This document shows, piece by piece, positions 28,427 through 40,414 of a stretch of DNA of 64,000 nt; position 1 is the stretch's first letter; each line of letters starts with the position of its first letter. The translations under genes were made by a program, and so were the position numbers. The notes beneath the pieces were generated by a model that was given only the letters and a program-made list of their open reading frames with translations, was not told where the DNA came from and did no database searches. The stretch is from Pelobates cultripes (taxonomy: Eukaryota > Chordata > Amphibia > Anura > Pelobatidae): assembly GCA_933207985.1 (NCBI GenBank), contig OW240914.1, positions 129,113,047-129,177,046 of the forward strand. The letters run 5' to 3'.

Positions 28427-28506
28427 TTAACCCCTTAAGGACACATGACATGTGTGACATGTCATGATTCCCTTTTATTCCAGAAGTTTGGTCCTTAAAG
28501 GGTTAA
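28427..28506. mobile_element. 80-bp TTAA palindromic MITE (copy A)
   Basis: TTAACCCCTTAAGGACACA on the left and TGGTCCTTAAAGGGTTAA on the right form an inverted repeat with TTAA at both extremes. An inner ACATGACATGTGTGACATGT segment adds a second palindrome. Copy B equivalent: 54343-54422. Confidence 0.7.
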
Positions 28507-29984
28507 ACATTATACAATTTCCTGGTTCTGCCATCCCTACCATCCTATTGCCCCTGCACCTTCCTCTTCCCCTCACTTGGCACAAAAGAGGTCTTTACCA
28601 CCAAAGAAATCGGAAATGTCCATGAAGCTCAATTTGGTTATTAGGACCGAGAAATAGACTCTAGCCCCCTTTTTAATGAGACAGACTGAAATATTCACTC
28701 CCTTCACAATTTCATAGCTATATACAACTGTATGTAATCCTGCTTTAAATATAAAATACCCTCTTAAAATAGTATTATTCAAGACTATTGCTTTACATGC
28801 CACGAGGTCCCTTTCTATAGTATGACATTAGAATAAACCTCTGTCAGTCATTTCAGCAACTACTCTAACCACTAGATCTAAGAAATACAGGGTTAATATT
28901 CCACAGAACATTGTATATTGTCACATTGTATACAGCAAATACATTTTCTGTTTTATATCTGTAACACTGTTTTAATTGTAGCACATGCATGTTTCACTAT
29001 ATATAGGAAGTGTAGCAAATTGGGCCCCATGCTTGACAAATACTAACCTTGAGTCAAACAGTTACTAGATCCCTCATTGATGGCTGTAATAAAGACATGG
29101 TTTGATATAAGCTAGTCCTTTCTAGTCTTTAATCTCACACTTGTGCTAGAAAATGCCATAAACTTCAATGCAGCCATGAGATTTTCTGAAATAATTAACC
29201 TTTATGAAAAAAATCACAAGTAGCAATTCCACTTACCAGCCTTAAATAATTCAAGGGAAACTCTAAGCACCATAACCACTACAAGTTATCATAATGGTTC
29301 TATGAACCTGTCCTTGAATATGGATTCACCTTACTATTTTCAAGATTTTCAACATCTGTTCTAGGGCCCAATCACCACCACTTTACTTGCTAACTTTATA
29401 TGCATCCTAAAAAATAACGCAAATAAATTACTATATATACACATAGAGAGAAGAATAAACCACCCTATAAAGTGTACCTCACAAACACTCCAAAATACTG
29501 AAACAAAGAAAATATTATATACGTCCCTGGGATGGGGAAGTATATAATGAGGTAGGGGGTTATGTAGTACACCCAGATAGGAACAATACAACCTGTATAG
29601 CCACAATCTGATATAGTGCGGATCTACAAATAAAAAGGACAATACATGATGAAGTACATAGGGATAAAATGGAGAGCTCCACGAGGTAGAGGACTTACAA
29701 AATTAAGGAATTGTCACTTGTCTCCCCTCAAGAGTTTGGAAGATGATGAAAGTTTTATCAAAAGGAGCCACGAATCTCAAGAAAACAGAAGGTACAAGAT
29801 AATGCAAAATTGTTTGAAAATATACAAAATTCAATTACAAGTTGCACTTACATATGAATAAAAAAGACAGGCTTGTCTCCACTGACAAGTTGACCAGGTG
29901 TGTGGACATCCACTTCAAGGTGAAGAATGTAGAAATGTGGACAAAATAATGAATAATATATATATATATATATATATATAAAAA
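28507..29984. other. Unassigned AT-rich stretch ending in an AT microsatellite (copy A)
   Basis: No coding or transposon structure recognised; an (AT)n run at 29953-29980 precedes the retroposon-like block. Lower-case phrases shared with other MITEs near 29259 lack termini. Confidence 0.35.
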
Positions 29985-31239
29985 GGCGGAGCCTTACCTC
30001 CATGCTGACCAGACTTGGGAAGCCAGAGCTCCTGCATTAAAGCCAGTATTTAGGGTATAATACCCGATTTTAGGGCATCCACGTCCATCATCCCGCACAC
30101 TGAAGGTCAGATGACCCCAAATTAGCTAATCGCTAACTTAGTCCAGCACCCACCTACACGGAGAGCCTGGGAGCCTTGCTGCGGCCTACCTGGGACAAGG
30201 CTAAGGAGGACGCGGCCGATCCACCCGCGCTCGACCCGGGGCCAAAATCCGCGGCACTCTTAACCCACCCACCTCGGACCGGTGGGGGGTCATCCCGGTC
30301 CCCTCAGACCTCTTAAGAATGACTAGCACGGGCACTTGCCACTCTGAAGAGATCACTGTGCAGGAACCCAGATCCCGTAAGATGGTGGCGGCCATGCTCC
30401 CGCAACTGAGCGCGGAGAGTCCAATGCAGGCTGCCACCCGCGATCATCTGGCAGATTGCCTGAGGAGGCTGGATGCCATATTTCAGCGTTTGTGGAGCAG
30501 ACTGAGGCATCGTGTCCAATTCACTGAGGCTAGCAAAAGCAAGGGAGAAGGGAGACCCCAGCGACTGCCAGTGAAGGGATCTACTTAAGGCGAAGATCCA
30601 GCAAGGACACCCACGAGACCTGCCACTTGCCCTCACTGGCTGAAAGCCACAAGGGGCAAACTTACCCTGCATCAACCACAAGGTTGGAAGATTGCCCACG
30701 TCACGCGGAAGAAGACATCTCAATCCTCTGCCCACTCCCTACTGGGAATAGACTTGGCCTATTATAGAAACCAGGTCTGTGGTACACTGATACCGACCCT
30801 AAGCCTCTGCCACGAGAGCAAAACAGCGGAGTTATAAACCGCTTACCATTACCTAGTGATCTGTGTCCTGTTACCTTATGCCTTCCATGCCTTTCATATG
30901 ATTTTCTCTGTTTACTCTTGGTTCCTTCACTTTATTAATTATTAATTAATTGATTCATAGCTACTGCTCAGGGCAATGGTACCGAGCTATATATAATCTA
31001 TAATCTTCTATCGTATCTGAGGTTCTTAAAAGCGATACTACGCTCATGTCATAGCAAAGCTCCTAAGGCTACTCTGACATAAAGCTCAGATGTGACAGCT
31101 GAATGAGACAATACCATAAAATTGTGCAAGTCAACTAATGTGTCCAACTGTAATAATTGTTGATTAGCTTGTGGACTGTTGCTGGGGCACCTCAAGCATG
31201 TATGTACCCTTATGCACTGCAAAAATACAAAAAAAAATA
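29985..31239 (+). mobile_element. LINE-like or non-autonomous retroposon with A-rich tail (copy A)
   Basis: A GC-rich head starting GGCGGAGCCTTACC, an 89-codon open frame (30319-30588), an AT-rich 3' part and an A-rich tail (GCAAAAATACAAAAAAAA). The head and tail look like the 5' UTR and 3' end of an L1-type LINE with no reverse transcriptase between them. Possible target duplication in the flanking ATATATATAAAA sequence is not decidable. Copy B equivalent: 55896-57150. Confidence 0.35.
30319..30588 (+). CDS. Unrecognised 89-codon open frame in the retroposon-like block (copy A)
   Basis: Starts MTSTGTCHSEE and contains a helix-like DHLADCLRRLDAIFQRLWSRLRH stretch rich in Arg and Leu (residues about 42-65). 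I do not recognise a family. It is unbroken in both copies (56230-56499 in B), but with so few differences between copies that says little about selection. It may be a remnant of a LINE ORF1 N-terminus. Confidence 0.2.
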   Translation: MTSTGTCHSEEITVQEPRSRKMVAAMLPQLSAESPMQAATRDHLADCLRRLDAIFQRLWSRLRHRVQFTEASKSKGEGRPQRLPVKGST

Positions 31240-31287
31240 GATATATATAAAAACAAATATAAATGGATATCCCTGAGGAAGTTACCA

Positions 31288-31387
31288 NNNNNNNNNNNNN
31301 NNNNNNNNNNNNNNNNNNNNNNNNNNNNNNNNNNNNNNNNNNNNNNNNNNNNNNNNNNNNNNNNNNNNNNNNNNNNNNNNNNNNNNN
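31288..31387. other. Assembly gap, 100 N
   Basis: Exactly 100 N, a conventional unknown-size scaffold gap. Copy A stops here in the middle of the hammerhead-like sequence that copy B carries at 57180-57221. Confidence 1.
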
Positions 31388-31650
31388 ACACACACACACT
31401 AACAGACACACACACACTAACAGACACACACACACTAACAAACACACTCACACACACACTAACAGACACACACACACACACTAACAGACACACTAACAGA
31501 CACACTCACACACAAACAGACACACACACACACACTGACAGACATACTAACAGACACACACACACTAACACACACACAAACAGACACACTCACACACACA
31601 CACACTAACAGGCACACACTAACAGACACACTCACACACAAACAGACACA
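31388..31650. repeat. CA microsatellite before copy B
   Basis: ACACACACTAACAGACAC repeats like those at 9069-9566. It is the left flank of copy B and fits as the continuation of the microsatellite in which the first contig ends. Confidence 0.95.
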
Positions 31651-33306
31651 CCGGATAGGGAAAGCTAAATGAAGTGGGGGATGGCCACGTGTCAGAGGGG
31701 TAGGGAGAGGTAAATGAAGGGGGGCAGACTGCACGTGAGAGTAGTGGGAGAGATAAATGAAGGGGGAGATGCCACACGTGAGAGGGGTAGGAAAAGCTAA
31801 ATGAAGGTGGGCAGACTGTACGAGAGAGGATTCTGAAGAGGTAAATTAAGTGGGGACGCCACACGTTGTAGGGGTAGGAAGAGGTAAAGGAAGGGGGCAG
31901 ACTGCATGTGAGAGGGGTTGGGAGAGCTAAATGAAAGGGGGGACGCCACACATGAGAGGGGTTGGCAGAGGTAAATGAAGGGGGGGATGGCCACATGTGA
32001 GAGGAGTAGGGAGAGGTAAATGAAGGGAGGCAGACTGCACGTGAGAGGGGTAGATAGAGGTAAAGAAATGGGGCACGCCACACGTGAGAGGAGTAGGGAG
32101 AGGTAAGTGAAGGGGGGCAGACTGCACATTAGATGGATAAGGAGAGGTAAATGAAGGGGGGGACGCCGCACATGAGAGGGGTAGGGAGAGATAAGTGAAG
32201 GGGGCAGACTGCACGTGAGAGGGGCAGGGAGGGGTAAATGAAGGGGACAGGTTGAACGTGAGAGAGATAGGGAGAGGTAAATGAAGGGGGGGACGCCGCA
32301 CGTGAGAGGGGTAGAGAGAGCTAAATGAAGGGGGGGATGGCCACATGTGAGAGGAGTAGGGAGAGGTAAATGAAGGGGAGCAGACTGCACGTGAGAGGGG
32401 TAGGTAGAGGTAAAGAAATGGGGCACGCCACACGTGAGAGGAGTAGGGAGAGGTAAGTGAAGGGGGGCAGACTGCACATTAGATGGATAGGGAGAGGTAA
32501 ATTAAGGGGGGGATGCCGCACATGAGAGGGGTAGGGAGAGATAAGTGAAGGGAGGCAGACTGCACGTGATAGGGGCAGGGAGGGGTAAATGAAGGGGACA
32601 GGTTGAACGTGAGAGAGATAGGGAGAGGTAAATGAAGGGGGGGACGCTGCACGTGAGAGGGGTAGGGAGAGGTAAAGGAAAGAGGGACGCTGCACGTGAG
32701 AGGGGTAGGGAGGGCTAAATGAAGGTGTGCAGACTGCACGTGAGAGGAATAGAGAGAGGTAAATGAAGGGGGGACGCCACACGTGAGAGTGGTAAGGAGA
32801 GGTAAATGAAGGGGAGCAGACTGCACATGAGTGTAGCAGGAGAGATAAATGAAGAGGGGATGCCGCACGTGAGAGGGGTAAGAAAAGCTAAATAATGGGG
32901 GCAGACTGCATGTGAGAGGGGTTGGGAGAGCTAAATGAAAGGGGGGACGCAGCACATGAGAGTGGTAGGGAGAGGTAAATGAAGGGGGAGATGCTACACG
33001 TGAGAGGGGTAGGGAGAGGTAAATGATGGGGGGGCAGACTGCACGTGAGAGGGGTAGGGAAAGGTAAATGAAGGGGAAGATACCACACGTGAGAGGAGTA
33101 GGGAGAGGTAAATGATAAAGGGCAGACTGCATGTGAGAGTGGTAGGGAGAGGTAAATGAGGGGGACGCCACACATGAGGGGGGTTGGCAGAGGTAAATAA
33201 AGGGGGGGATGGCCACATGTGAGAGGGATAGAGACAGGTAAATGAAGGGAGGACGCCGCATGTGAGAAGTTTAGGGAGAGGTAAATGAAGGGGGGAGGGG
33301 GAACAG
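31651..33306. repeat. Purine-rich minisatellite (copy B)
   Basis: Same units in the same order as 9932-11587, including the 350-bp super-repeat. Very few differences from copy A are visible, even though arrays of this kind usually change fast. Confidence 0.95.
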
Positions 33307-33903
33307 TGGCGGAACTACTGACTGTCCGTGAATTGCCTTTCTTTATATTATGTGCGTTCTCCCCATTCTTTTGTTTATTGTGCCCGCTCCCCGTTCGGGA
33401 GGTCTCCCACAAAGGTAATCCATTCAACTCCTGAACGGGGACCACCCCGATATCTCATTTAGAATGTCAGGTTAGAACGTTCACACCTCACTATATAGGT
33501 GGCAAACCACAAAGGGAAACAATTAATGCGTGCTTCCCTGGGTGGCCGCCATTCGTACAGACGAATGTCACCAGGGGGAGCATTCGTGGATTGTTTCCCA
33601 ACTCGTTCGTGTTCACAGTGGTGGGCTTTGGGGACAAAGGGAACAAAGTCTCTCTTCCTGCGCTAGGGTTCCAGGGAGGGGGAGGATCTTGGGATGTGAC
33701 CTTGTCTGTTTGTGTGGGAAACCTCTTGTACGGGGTTATGCATAAAAGCCGTGTGTGGCCAATAAAGTGTTGTTGTACCTCCAGGACTGTGTCGTCCAGT
33801 TACTGGGGGTAAATGGGTCTCTTTGTACTTTAAATGGTTCCTAACTGGCTAAAGGAAGGGAATTAGCGGAGATAACCAGTCGGGTTACCCGTGGTCCAGT
33901 ACA
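33307..33903 (+). mobile_element. Solo-LTR-like insertion (copy B)
   Basis: Same insertion as 11588-12197, with CATAAAA at 33741-33747 and AATAAA at 33761-33766. From just after the TATA-like box to about 33835 it differs from copy A by many substitutions and indels, while both flanks are nearly identical. Confidence 0.45.
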
Positions 33904-34250
33904 GACACCGCATAGGAGAGGTAAATGAATGGGGTGGATGAAACAAGTGAGATGGGTAAAGAGAGGTAATTGAAGGGGGGTGCACTGCACATGAGACAGG
34001 TAAAGAGAGGTAAATGAGTGGGGGGGGGACACTGCACCTAAGATGGGGAGAGAGAGGTAAGTGAAGGGGGGGAACGCTGCACGTAGAATGGGTAGGTTGA
34101 GGTAAATGAAGAGATGGAAAAGCCAAACAGGAGAGGTAAATAAGTGGGTCAATACAACATGTGAGAGGGGTATAAAGTGATAATTGAGTGGGGAGATGTC
34201 GCTCTTGAGAGGGATAGAGAGAGGTAAATGAAGGGAAGCACGACACGTGC
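33904..34250. repeat. Degenerate tail of the minisatellite (copy B)
   Basis: Counterpart of 12198-12545. Confidence 0.8.
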
Positions 34251-34431
34251 AGGCATATGAAATATGAATGCATTAAAAATTACACATTTCATGTTAAACA
34301 GAGCTACAAGAACGTACCCCTTTCATGATTAGACTGTGAGTGTATGTAGCCAGGGCCGGATTAACATAGGGGCTGATGGAGCTGCAGCTCCAGGCCCAGG
34401 CCCATGGAATTGGCCCATTTCAAAAAATATA

Positions 34432-34464
<33 letters not shown>

Positions 34465-35466
34465 ACACACACACACACACACACTACTCTTAGGTTTGCC
34501 ACCTGACTGGTATTTTACTGGCACAGCCGGTATTTGAGGCTGCCTGGCCGTGCCAGTGTTGCAGTAATACCGGCAATACAAATGCAGAGATTACTCTGCA
34601 ATACCAGCACCGGCCAGTAGGGGTCACTGTCTGTGGAGAGAGGCAGGCATAGGAAGTTGCAGCATATCCCCATAGACATATAATACCTAGATGCCGTACC
34701 TCGGGGGGCCATGAAATGCGCGCGCCATTTTGGGCTGGTCACCCGGTGTGGTATTATATGTCTATATATTAGGACTTCTGTCCCTAATTTTTTTAATGAC
34801 TTAGTGACAAATCTCACTTTAGTAAATAGTGATGTGATTGTTTGATTTCTCCTATTCTATTTATGTTATCTCCATGTGGACTTCAAAGTGCAAAAGACAG
34901 AGCTCACAATAATAAAGAGTTGTAGATATCTACATTTTAAATTCTTTATTTTAGCAGTGGCATGTATCAGTATACAGAGTAGGCTGCGTGGTGTGGCTTG
35001 CGCAGAAGCCAGTGGTGCCATTGTCAGAACAGTGAGAGAAACATACATCAGTTTGGCCTGCGCAGAGGCCGCTCTCAGCTGAGATAGACCTTGTTGCTGT
35101 AGCTGCGTAGTCGTAAGCATGTACTGCCACATTTTCATATTGTGATAAGAACATACATAAAAGGGAGAGAAAATCAAAGAAAGAAGAGAAAGGTCAACCA
35201 AAAGTAACCGTTTACATGTAAAAGAGCTTGATCATCCTGGGAGTACGCAGGGTATTGCCAGTTGGCCCCAAATGCCCATGGGGTGGTGTATCTAAGGAGC
35301 TGCAACGGCACCCAGATTATGTACCCAGGATACCCCCAACTGGGCAGGGGCCTAGGGTCCAGATACCCGTGGAAAAGTCAAATTGGGTGTTATTTCGGGG
35401 AAGCTAAATGGTCCACAGAGCGAGACCGTATACCCACCGGGAAAGGGCAGATGCTTAGGTCGATCT

Positions 35467-36126
35467 TGTAACGAGAATATACCCCAACACGCAGGATTCA
35501 GCTAAACAAAAGACAACACAGAGGAGAACTACGTCTACCGGACCTTAGAATGGCCGGACTCGGAATGTGATAAGGAGAGGAGATGAGCGGCCAGGAACAA
35601 TCTGAACCGGGCGGCATGAGAGTATTGTGCTGAACGATAAGCCGGGGCCTGGTACAGTAAACAATGCCTACAACCAGAAATAGATAAGGGATAAAGAGAA
35701 ATGGAATGAAACAAAGCAAGGTCAATACGGGAAACACAACTGAAATACAACAAGCAAAAGGGAATTGATACAGAAACCAATGGAAGTGCGAAATAAAGGA
35801 AAGGTGAGTATAAATGCCTAAATATCGACTTGATTGGTTCCGTCATATTCAATGCCGCGGGTGTATGGGGAGGTGGTGCATGACAGGGACTACCGGGATG
35901 CCTTTTCCAATTTAGGCACCCACTGTCCCTTTAAGAGCGCGCCCGATACCCGCGGCGCGCTCTTAGAGTATGTGGAACACGTGACCGCTACTAGTTACAG
36001 CGGTCGGCTGAGCCGCGTGCGGCTCGTGCAGCAGCAGGACCGCGCGCGGCTCGTGCAGCAGCAGGACCGCGCGCGGCTCGAACAGAGGACCCCGGCCGGC
36101 CCCTGGAAAGGGTAAGTACCGCTACA
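35467..36126 (-). repeat. 3' LTR of the chromovirus, 660 bp
   Basis: Starts TGTAACGAGAATATACCCC and ends AAGTACCGCTACA on the plus strand. It has a TATA box (TATAAATG, 35809-35816) and an extra tandem 27-bp unit near 36030-36070 relative to the other LTR. Its middle, about 35550-35890, is clearly diverged from the 5' LTR while both ends are nearly identical. Confidence 0.95.
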
Positions 36127-39100
36127 TTACCCCCCCCTGAGGACACGCCCTCCGGGCGTGGAGGGCCAGGCCTGGCAGGAAAACGAGAATGGAAAGAGCG
36201 CACAAGACGAGGAGCGTGAACCGCATCAGCGGAAATCCAACTATGCTCCTCAGGCCCATAGCCCTTCCAATGCACTAGGTACTGAAGTCGGCCCCTAAGG
36301 AAACGAGAGTCAAGAACTGCAGAAACTTCAAATTCCTCATGACCCTCCACAGAAACAGGAGGGGGAGGAGGTGCATGTCGGGTGTAGCGGTTGCGTACGA
36401 AAGGCTTTAACAACGAGGTGTGAAAGACATTAGGAATACGCAGATTCTTAGGGAGACCCAAGGCATACGAAACAGGATTAACCTTATGCAGAATACGATA
36501 AGGACCAATAAAGCGGGGAGCCAACTTCATAGAAGGCACCCGGAGGCGAATGTTTCGCGTAGAAAGCAGAACCCTGTCCCCCACAACATAAGAAGGAGCC
36601 GCCCTGCGATGCTTGTCAGCCTGCACCTTCTGGCGAGCAGCGGAATCCACCAAAGAACGCTGAACCTGCTCCCAAGTATTACGCAAATTAGCCAAATGTT
36701 CATCCAGAACTGGCATGCCCTGTGAGGAGAAAGCAGCCGGAAGAACAACAGGATGTTGGCCATATACAACGTAAAAAGGACTCTTGCCGGAAGAATCATG
36801 AGTAGCGTTATTCCGAGCAAACTCAGCCCAAGGAAGAAGGTCAGACCAATTGTTCTGATGGTGGGATACGAAACAACGAAGGTACTGCTCCAGAGATTGA
36901 TTGGCACGTTCGGCAGCTCCATTAGACTGGGGGTGGTAAGCGGAAGAAAATGAGAGAGAAATACCCATTTCCGAACAAAAGGCTTTCCAGAACCTGGAAA
37001 TAAATTGGCTACCCCTATCAGATACAATAGATACGGGAATGCCGTGTAATCAAAACACCTCTCTGGCGAAAACAAGTGCTAGTTCCCTGGACGTGGGCAG
37101 CTTGTGAAGAGACACAAAGTGAGCCATCTTGGAAAACCGATCCACTATCATTAGGATAACTGTGTTACCATTCGAGGGAGGTAATTCAACAATAAAATCC
37201 ATGGACAGGTTAGACCAAGGTTTCACGGGAATAGGTAACGGATGCAACAGCCCACAAGGAACCCTACGAGAAGATTTCATACAGGCACAAGTAGTACAAG
37301 CACCTATATAGTCAGTGACATCCTTGCGTAAGGAATCCCACCAAAAATACCGAGTAACCGCTGACACCGTTTTGGAAATACCAGGATGTCCAGCAGTCTT
37401 AGTGTCATGATACAACGACAGAATCTCCCGTCTCTCGGGAACATCAACGAACAGTTTATCAGTAGGTCTCTCGCTAGGTGCCATGCTTTGTTTCGCTTGT
37501 ATGGCCTGCAAGAGGGACGAAGAAATAGACAAAACAGTGGTAGCGATTATCCTTTCTGGGGGAATCACAGGAGTAACATCAATCTCCTGTTTGTCAGCAG
37601 TTTCGAACTGTCTGGACAGAGCGTCTGCTTTAGTGTTGCGGTCACCTGGCCTATAGGTGATAATGTAATTGAAATGGGACAAAAATAGTGACCACCTAGC
37701 CTGCCGAGAAGACAGTCTTTTAGCCTCACTAAGGTAGGATAAGTTCTTATGATCCGTAAATATGAGAATAGGATCTTTAGTTCCTTCTAACAAATGTCTC
37801 CATTCTTTCAGTGCTAAAATAATAGCAAGGAGTTCGCGATTACCCACATCATAATTCTTTTCTGCTTTGGACATTTGTTTGGAGAAGAAGCCACAAGGAT
37901 GCAATGGTTTTTCAGGCGACTCTCTTTGGGATAAGACAGCACCTACCCCGATATCAGAAGCATCAACTTCAAGAATATAGGGCAGTGTGGGGATAGGGTG
38001 CTGTAAAATAGGTGCAGAAGCGAATGTGGTTTTAAGAAACTCAAAAGCCTGAAGTGCCTCGGGAGACCAGACACGAGTATTGCCTCCCTTTCTTGTCATA
38101 CGGGTGATAGGCGCTACAATAGAGGAAAAACCTTTAATAAAGCGTCTATAATAATTAGAGAAACCAAGAAAACGCTGAATGGCTTTCAAACCTTGTGGAA
38201 GAGGCCATTCCATGACAGCAGAAAGCTTCTGGGGATCCATACGAAAACCTTTAGCGGAAATTAAATACCCCAAAAACTGGACTTCGGATTGGTCAAATAG
38301 ACATTTTTCCAGTTTACAATAAAGACCATTAGCAAGAAGGGTCTTCAGAACTGTCCTAACATGCCTGTGATGAGTGTGTAAATCTGTAGAGTATATTAAT
38401 ATGTCGTCTAAGTACACAATTACAAATGTGTGAATAAAGTCTCTTAAAACGTCATTGATAAATTCTTGAAATACTGCTGGGCATTGCATAGACCAAATGG
38501 CATAACAGTATACTCGTAATGGCCAGATCTAGTGTTGAATGCCGTTTTCCATTCGTGGTCTTTCTTAATACGTATTAAATTGTATGCACCTCTAAGATCC
38601 AATTTAGTGAATACAGTAGCATGTTTGAGTCTGTCAAATAATTCCGTGATTAAAGGTATAGGATATGCATTTTTGATGGTGATTTTATTTAGACCTCTAT
38701 AATCGATACACGGTCTTAAATCACCTTCTTTCTTTGATACAAAGAAGAACCCCGCTCCAGCCGGAGAAGAGGATCTCCTAATAAACCCCTTTTCTAATGA
38801 TTCCTTAATATACTCCTCCATGACACGGTTTTCTTGAACAGATAAAGGGTACACCCTGCCCTTTGGAGGTATTGTGCCAGGCAATAAATCGATAGCACAA
38901 TCGTAGGGTCTGTGAGGTGGTAATTTGTCAGCCTCCCTTTTATCGAAGACAGTTTTGAGAAATAAGTACTGAGAGGGTATAACAGTGGACAAAGGAGGAG
39001 TTGTAGGGACATTAATAGAATTCAAAGGGGTGACTTCAATAGTACAGGACTCATGGCAGGCATCGCTCCATGATTTTATTTGCCCTGACTCCCAATCGAA

Positions 39101-39523
39101 AATGGGATTGTGAGTACGTAACCATGGGTACCCTAACACAATGTGAGAAGAGGGAGATGTGATAACCTGGAATTGAATGGTTTCAAAGTGTAAAACCCCT
39201 GTATACATGTGTAATGGTACAGTTTCATGAGTAACAATTGGAGAACTTAATGGTCTACCATCTATGGCCTCAATGGCCAAGGGTATCTCCCTTTCTCTGA
39301 CGGGAATGTTATTTTTCGTAACAAACTCAGAGTCAATAAAGTTCTCAGCAGCCCCAGAATCAACCAAGGCTAATATGCATTCTGCTATACAACTCACCCC
39401 CATATGAAGGGAAACAGGGAGAAGCAAACGATTAGGAGGCAATTTAGGAGACTTAGAGATCACACCCAAGGCCAGTCCCCTATAAGGTCTTAGGTGCGAG
39501 AGTTTTCCGGACGCAAAGGACAT
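35991..39523 (-). pseudogene. Chromovirus pol: protease, RT, RNase H, integrase, chromodomain; two lesions
   Basis: Pol overlaps the end of gag by 34 nt in the -1 frame, so it was probably made by -1 frameshifting. Visible in order: protease ALVDSGAAENFID; reverse transcriptase with KLDLRGAYNLIRI and YLDDILIYS; RNase H with LEVDASDIGVGAVLSQ; integrase with an HHCC zinc region (HPGISK to CTTCACMK), acidic residues in SMDFIVELP, VSDRG and AAERANQ, and a GPY module; then a chromodomain with LQYLVHWKGYGPEEHSW. A one-base loss at about 38485-38490, just before YLDD, shifts the frame, and an in-frame TGA at 37052-37050 interrupts integrase. The frame runs on into the 3' LTR and ends at 35991. Confidence 0.93.
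36127..36138 (-). other. Polypurine tract of the chromovirus
   Basis: Minus strand reads AGGGGGGGGTAA directly before the 3' LTR, the expected place of the plus-strand DNA primer. Confidence 0.8.
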
Positions 39524-40401
39524 TCCCTTACCATATGGTCTCGCCTACCACAGTATAGGCAGAGTCCATTCCTTCTTCTAAGTAGTTTTTCAGTATCCGA
39601 GAGTTTGGCAACCCCTAATTGCATGGGTTCCTCCTCGGGTACTTTAACACTCTCAGGTTTATCAACTCTAGGGTTAATAGATGTGACCAGACGTCTATTC
39701 TTGTTTTTGGTATAGAGCCTGTCGCGAATTCTATTATCTATATCAATGAGGTAGTCAATAAGATCCTCTAATGGAATAGGAAGCTCCCTTGCCGCTACCT
39801 CATCTAATATAGTGTCAGATAAACCTTCCATAAACGCAGTAGTTAACCCATTATTGGTCCAATCTACCTGTGAAGCAAGGGTACAAAACTGAATAGCATA
39901 ATCCGCCACAGACCTAGACCCCTGTTTAATCCTCATTAATGCTCTTGCGGCATTCTTTGACCTCTTTGTTGTGTCAAAAGTTCTATGAAAAGCCGCAAGA
40001 AAACTATTGAAATCATGAACCATAGGTCCATTGGCCTCCCAAATAGGATTTGCCCACTCTAGTGCTTTGTCAGTAAGTTGATGCATCAAAAACCCCACTT
40101 TAGACCTATCAGTGGGAAAGGAATGAGGATACATCTCAAGGTGGAATTCTATTTGATTAATAAAACCTCTGCATGTCTTGGCTTCCCCTCCATACCTAGG
40201 AGGAGGTGTTAAATGGGGCGAAGCATTGGTTGAATTGGATACTTCGGGAGGATGAGGTGTAGGAGGGTTCGGTGCGGTTGCAGGAATGGTTCTAGACAAG
40301 AGCGTCTGGAGAGCCTGTGCTATCTGATCCATACGGTGATCCTGCTCTACAAACCTTGCCTCGTGAGAAGCCATTTGCTGAGCCAAATCTGCGGGGTCCA
40401 T
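39490..40401 (-). CDS. Chromovirus Gag
   Basis: An unbroken 303-codon frame whose ATG lies only 13 nt from the LTR. The N-terminal part is helix-rich; the capsid-like part includes GFLMHQLTDKALEWA and FHRTFDTT, as in sushi-type Gag and the RTL/PEG10 genes derived from it. The C-terminus has one CCHC zinc knuckle (CLYCGRRDHMVREC, about residues 279-292). Packages the element RNA. No canonical XXXYYYZ slippery heptamer is evident in the overlap with pol. Confidence 0.92.
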   Translation of the reverse strand: MDPADLAQQMASHEARFVEQDHRMDQIAQALQTLLSRTIPATAPNPPTPHPPEVSNSTNASPHLTPPPRYGGEAKTCRGFINQIEFHLEMYPHSFPTDRSKVGFLMHQLTDKALEWANPIWEANGPMVHDFNSFLAAFHRTFDTTKRSKNAARALMRIKQGSRSVADYAIQFCTLASQVDWTNNGLTTAFMEGLSDTILDEVAARELPIPLEDLIDYLIDIDNRIRDRLYTKNKNRRLVTSINPRVDKPESVKVPEEEPMQLGVAKLSDTEKLLRRRNGLCLYCGRRDHMVRECPLRPENSRT

Positions 40402-40402
40402 G

Positions 40403-40414
40403 GCCCTATCGTAA
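40403..40414 (-). other. Self-complementary primer-binding site
   Basis: Directly inside the 5' LTR the minus strand reads TT then ACGATAGGGC. The exact complement, GCCCTATCGT, lies in the 5' LTR at 40740-40731, about 25 bp downstream of a TATA box. This fits self-priming by the folded-back 5' end of the transcript, as in Tf1. I see no tRNA 3'-end complement instead. Confidence 0.7.

Larger units (their letters stand above)
9921..31287 (+). repeat. Copy A of the duplicated segment
   Basis: Matches 31640-57199 in the same orientation from its first base after the gap (AAACAGACACACCGGATAGG) to its last base before the next gap (GAGGAAGTTACCA). Long stretches are identical by eye. Differences include a 1.9-kb hAT-like insertion only in A, a 5.6-kb LTR retrotransposon only in B, an 88-bp block of the LINE missing in B, a block of about 590 bp missing in A near 27134, and a diverged patch at 12030-12125. 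Because it is bounded exactly by gaps it is probably an alternative-haplotype contig. Confidence 0.95.

Noticed and set aside
30313..30735. 140-codon minus-strand frame
   Set aside because: Antisense to the plus-oriented retroposon-like block; no recognised domain.
35834..36115. 93-codon plus-strand frame
   Set aside because: Lies within the LTR, antisense to the element, and depends on the CGCGCGGCTCGTGCAGCAG tandem unit.
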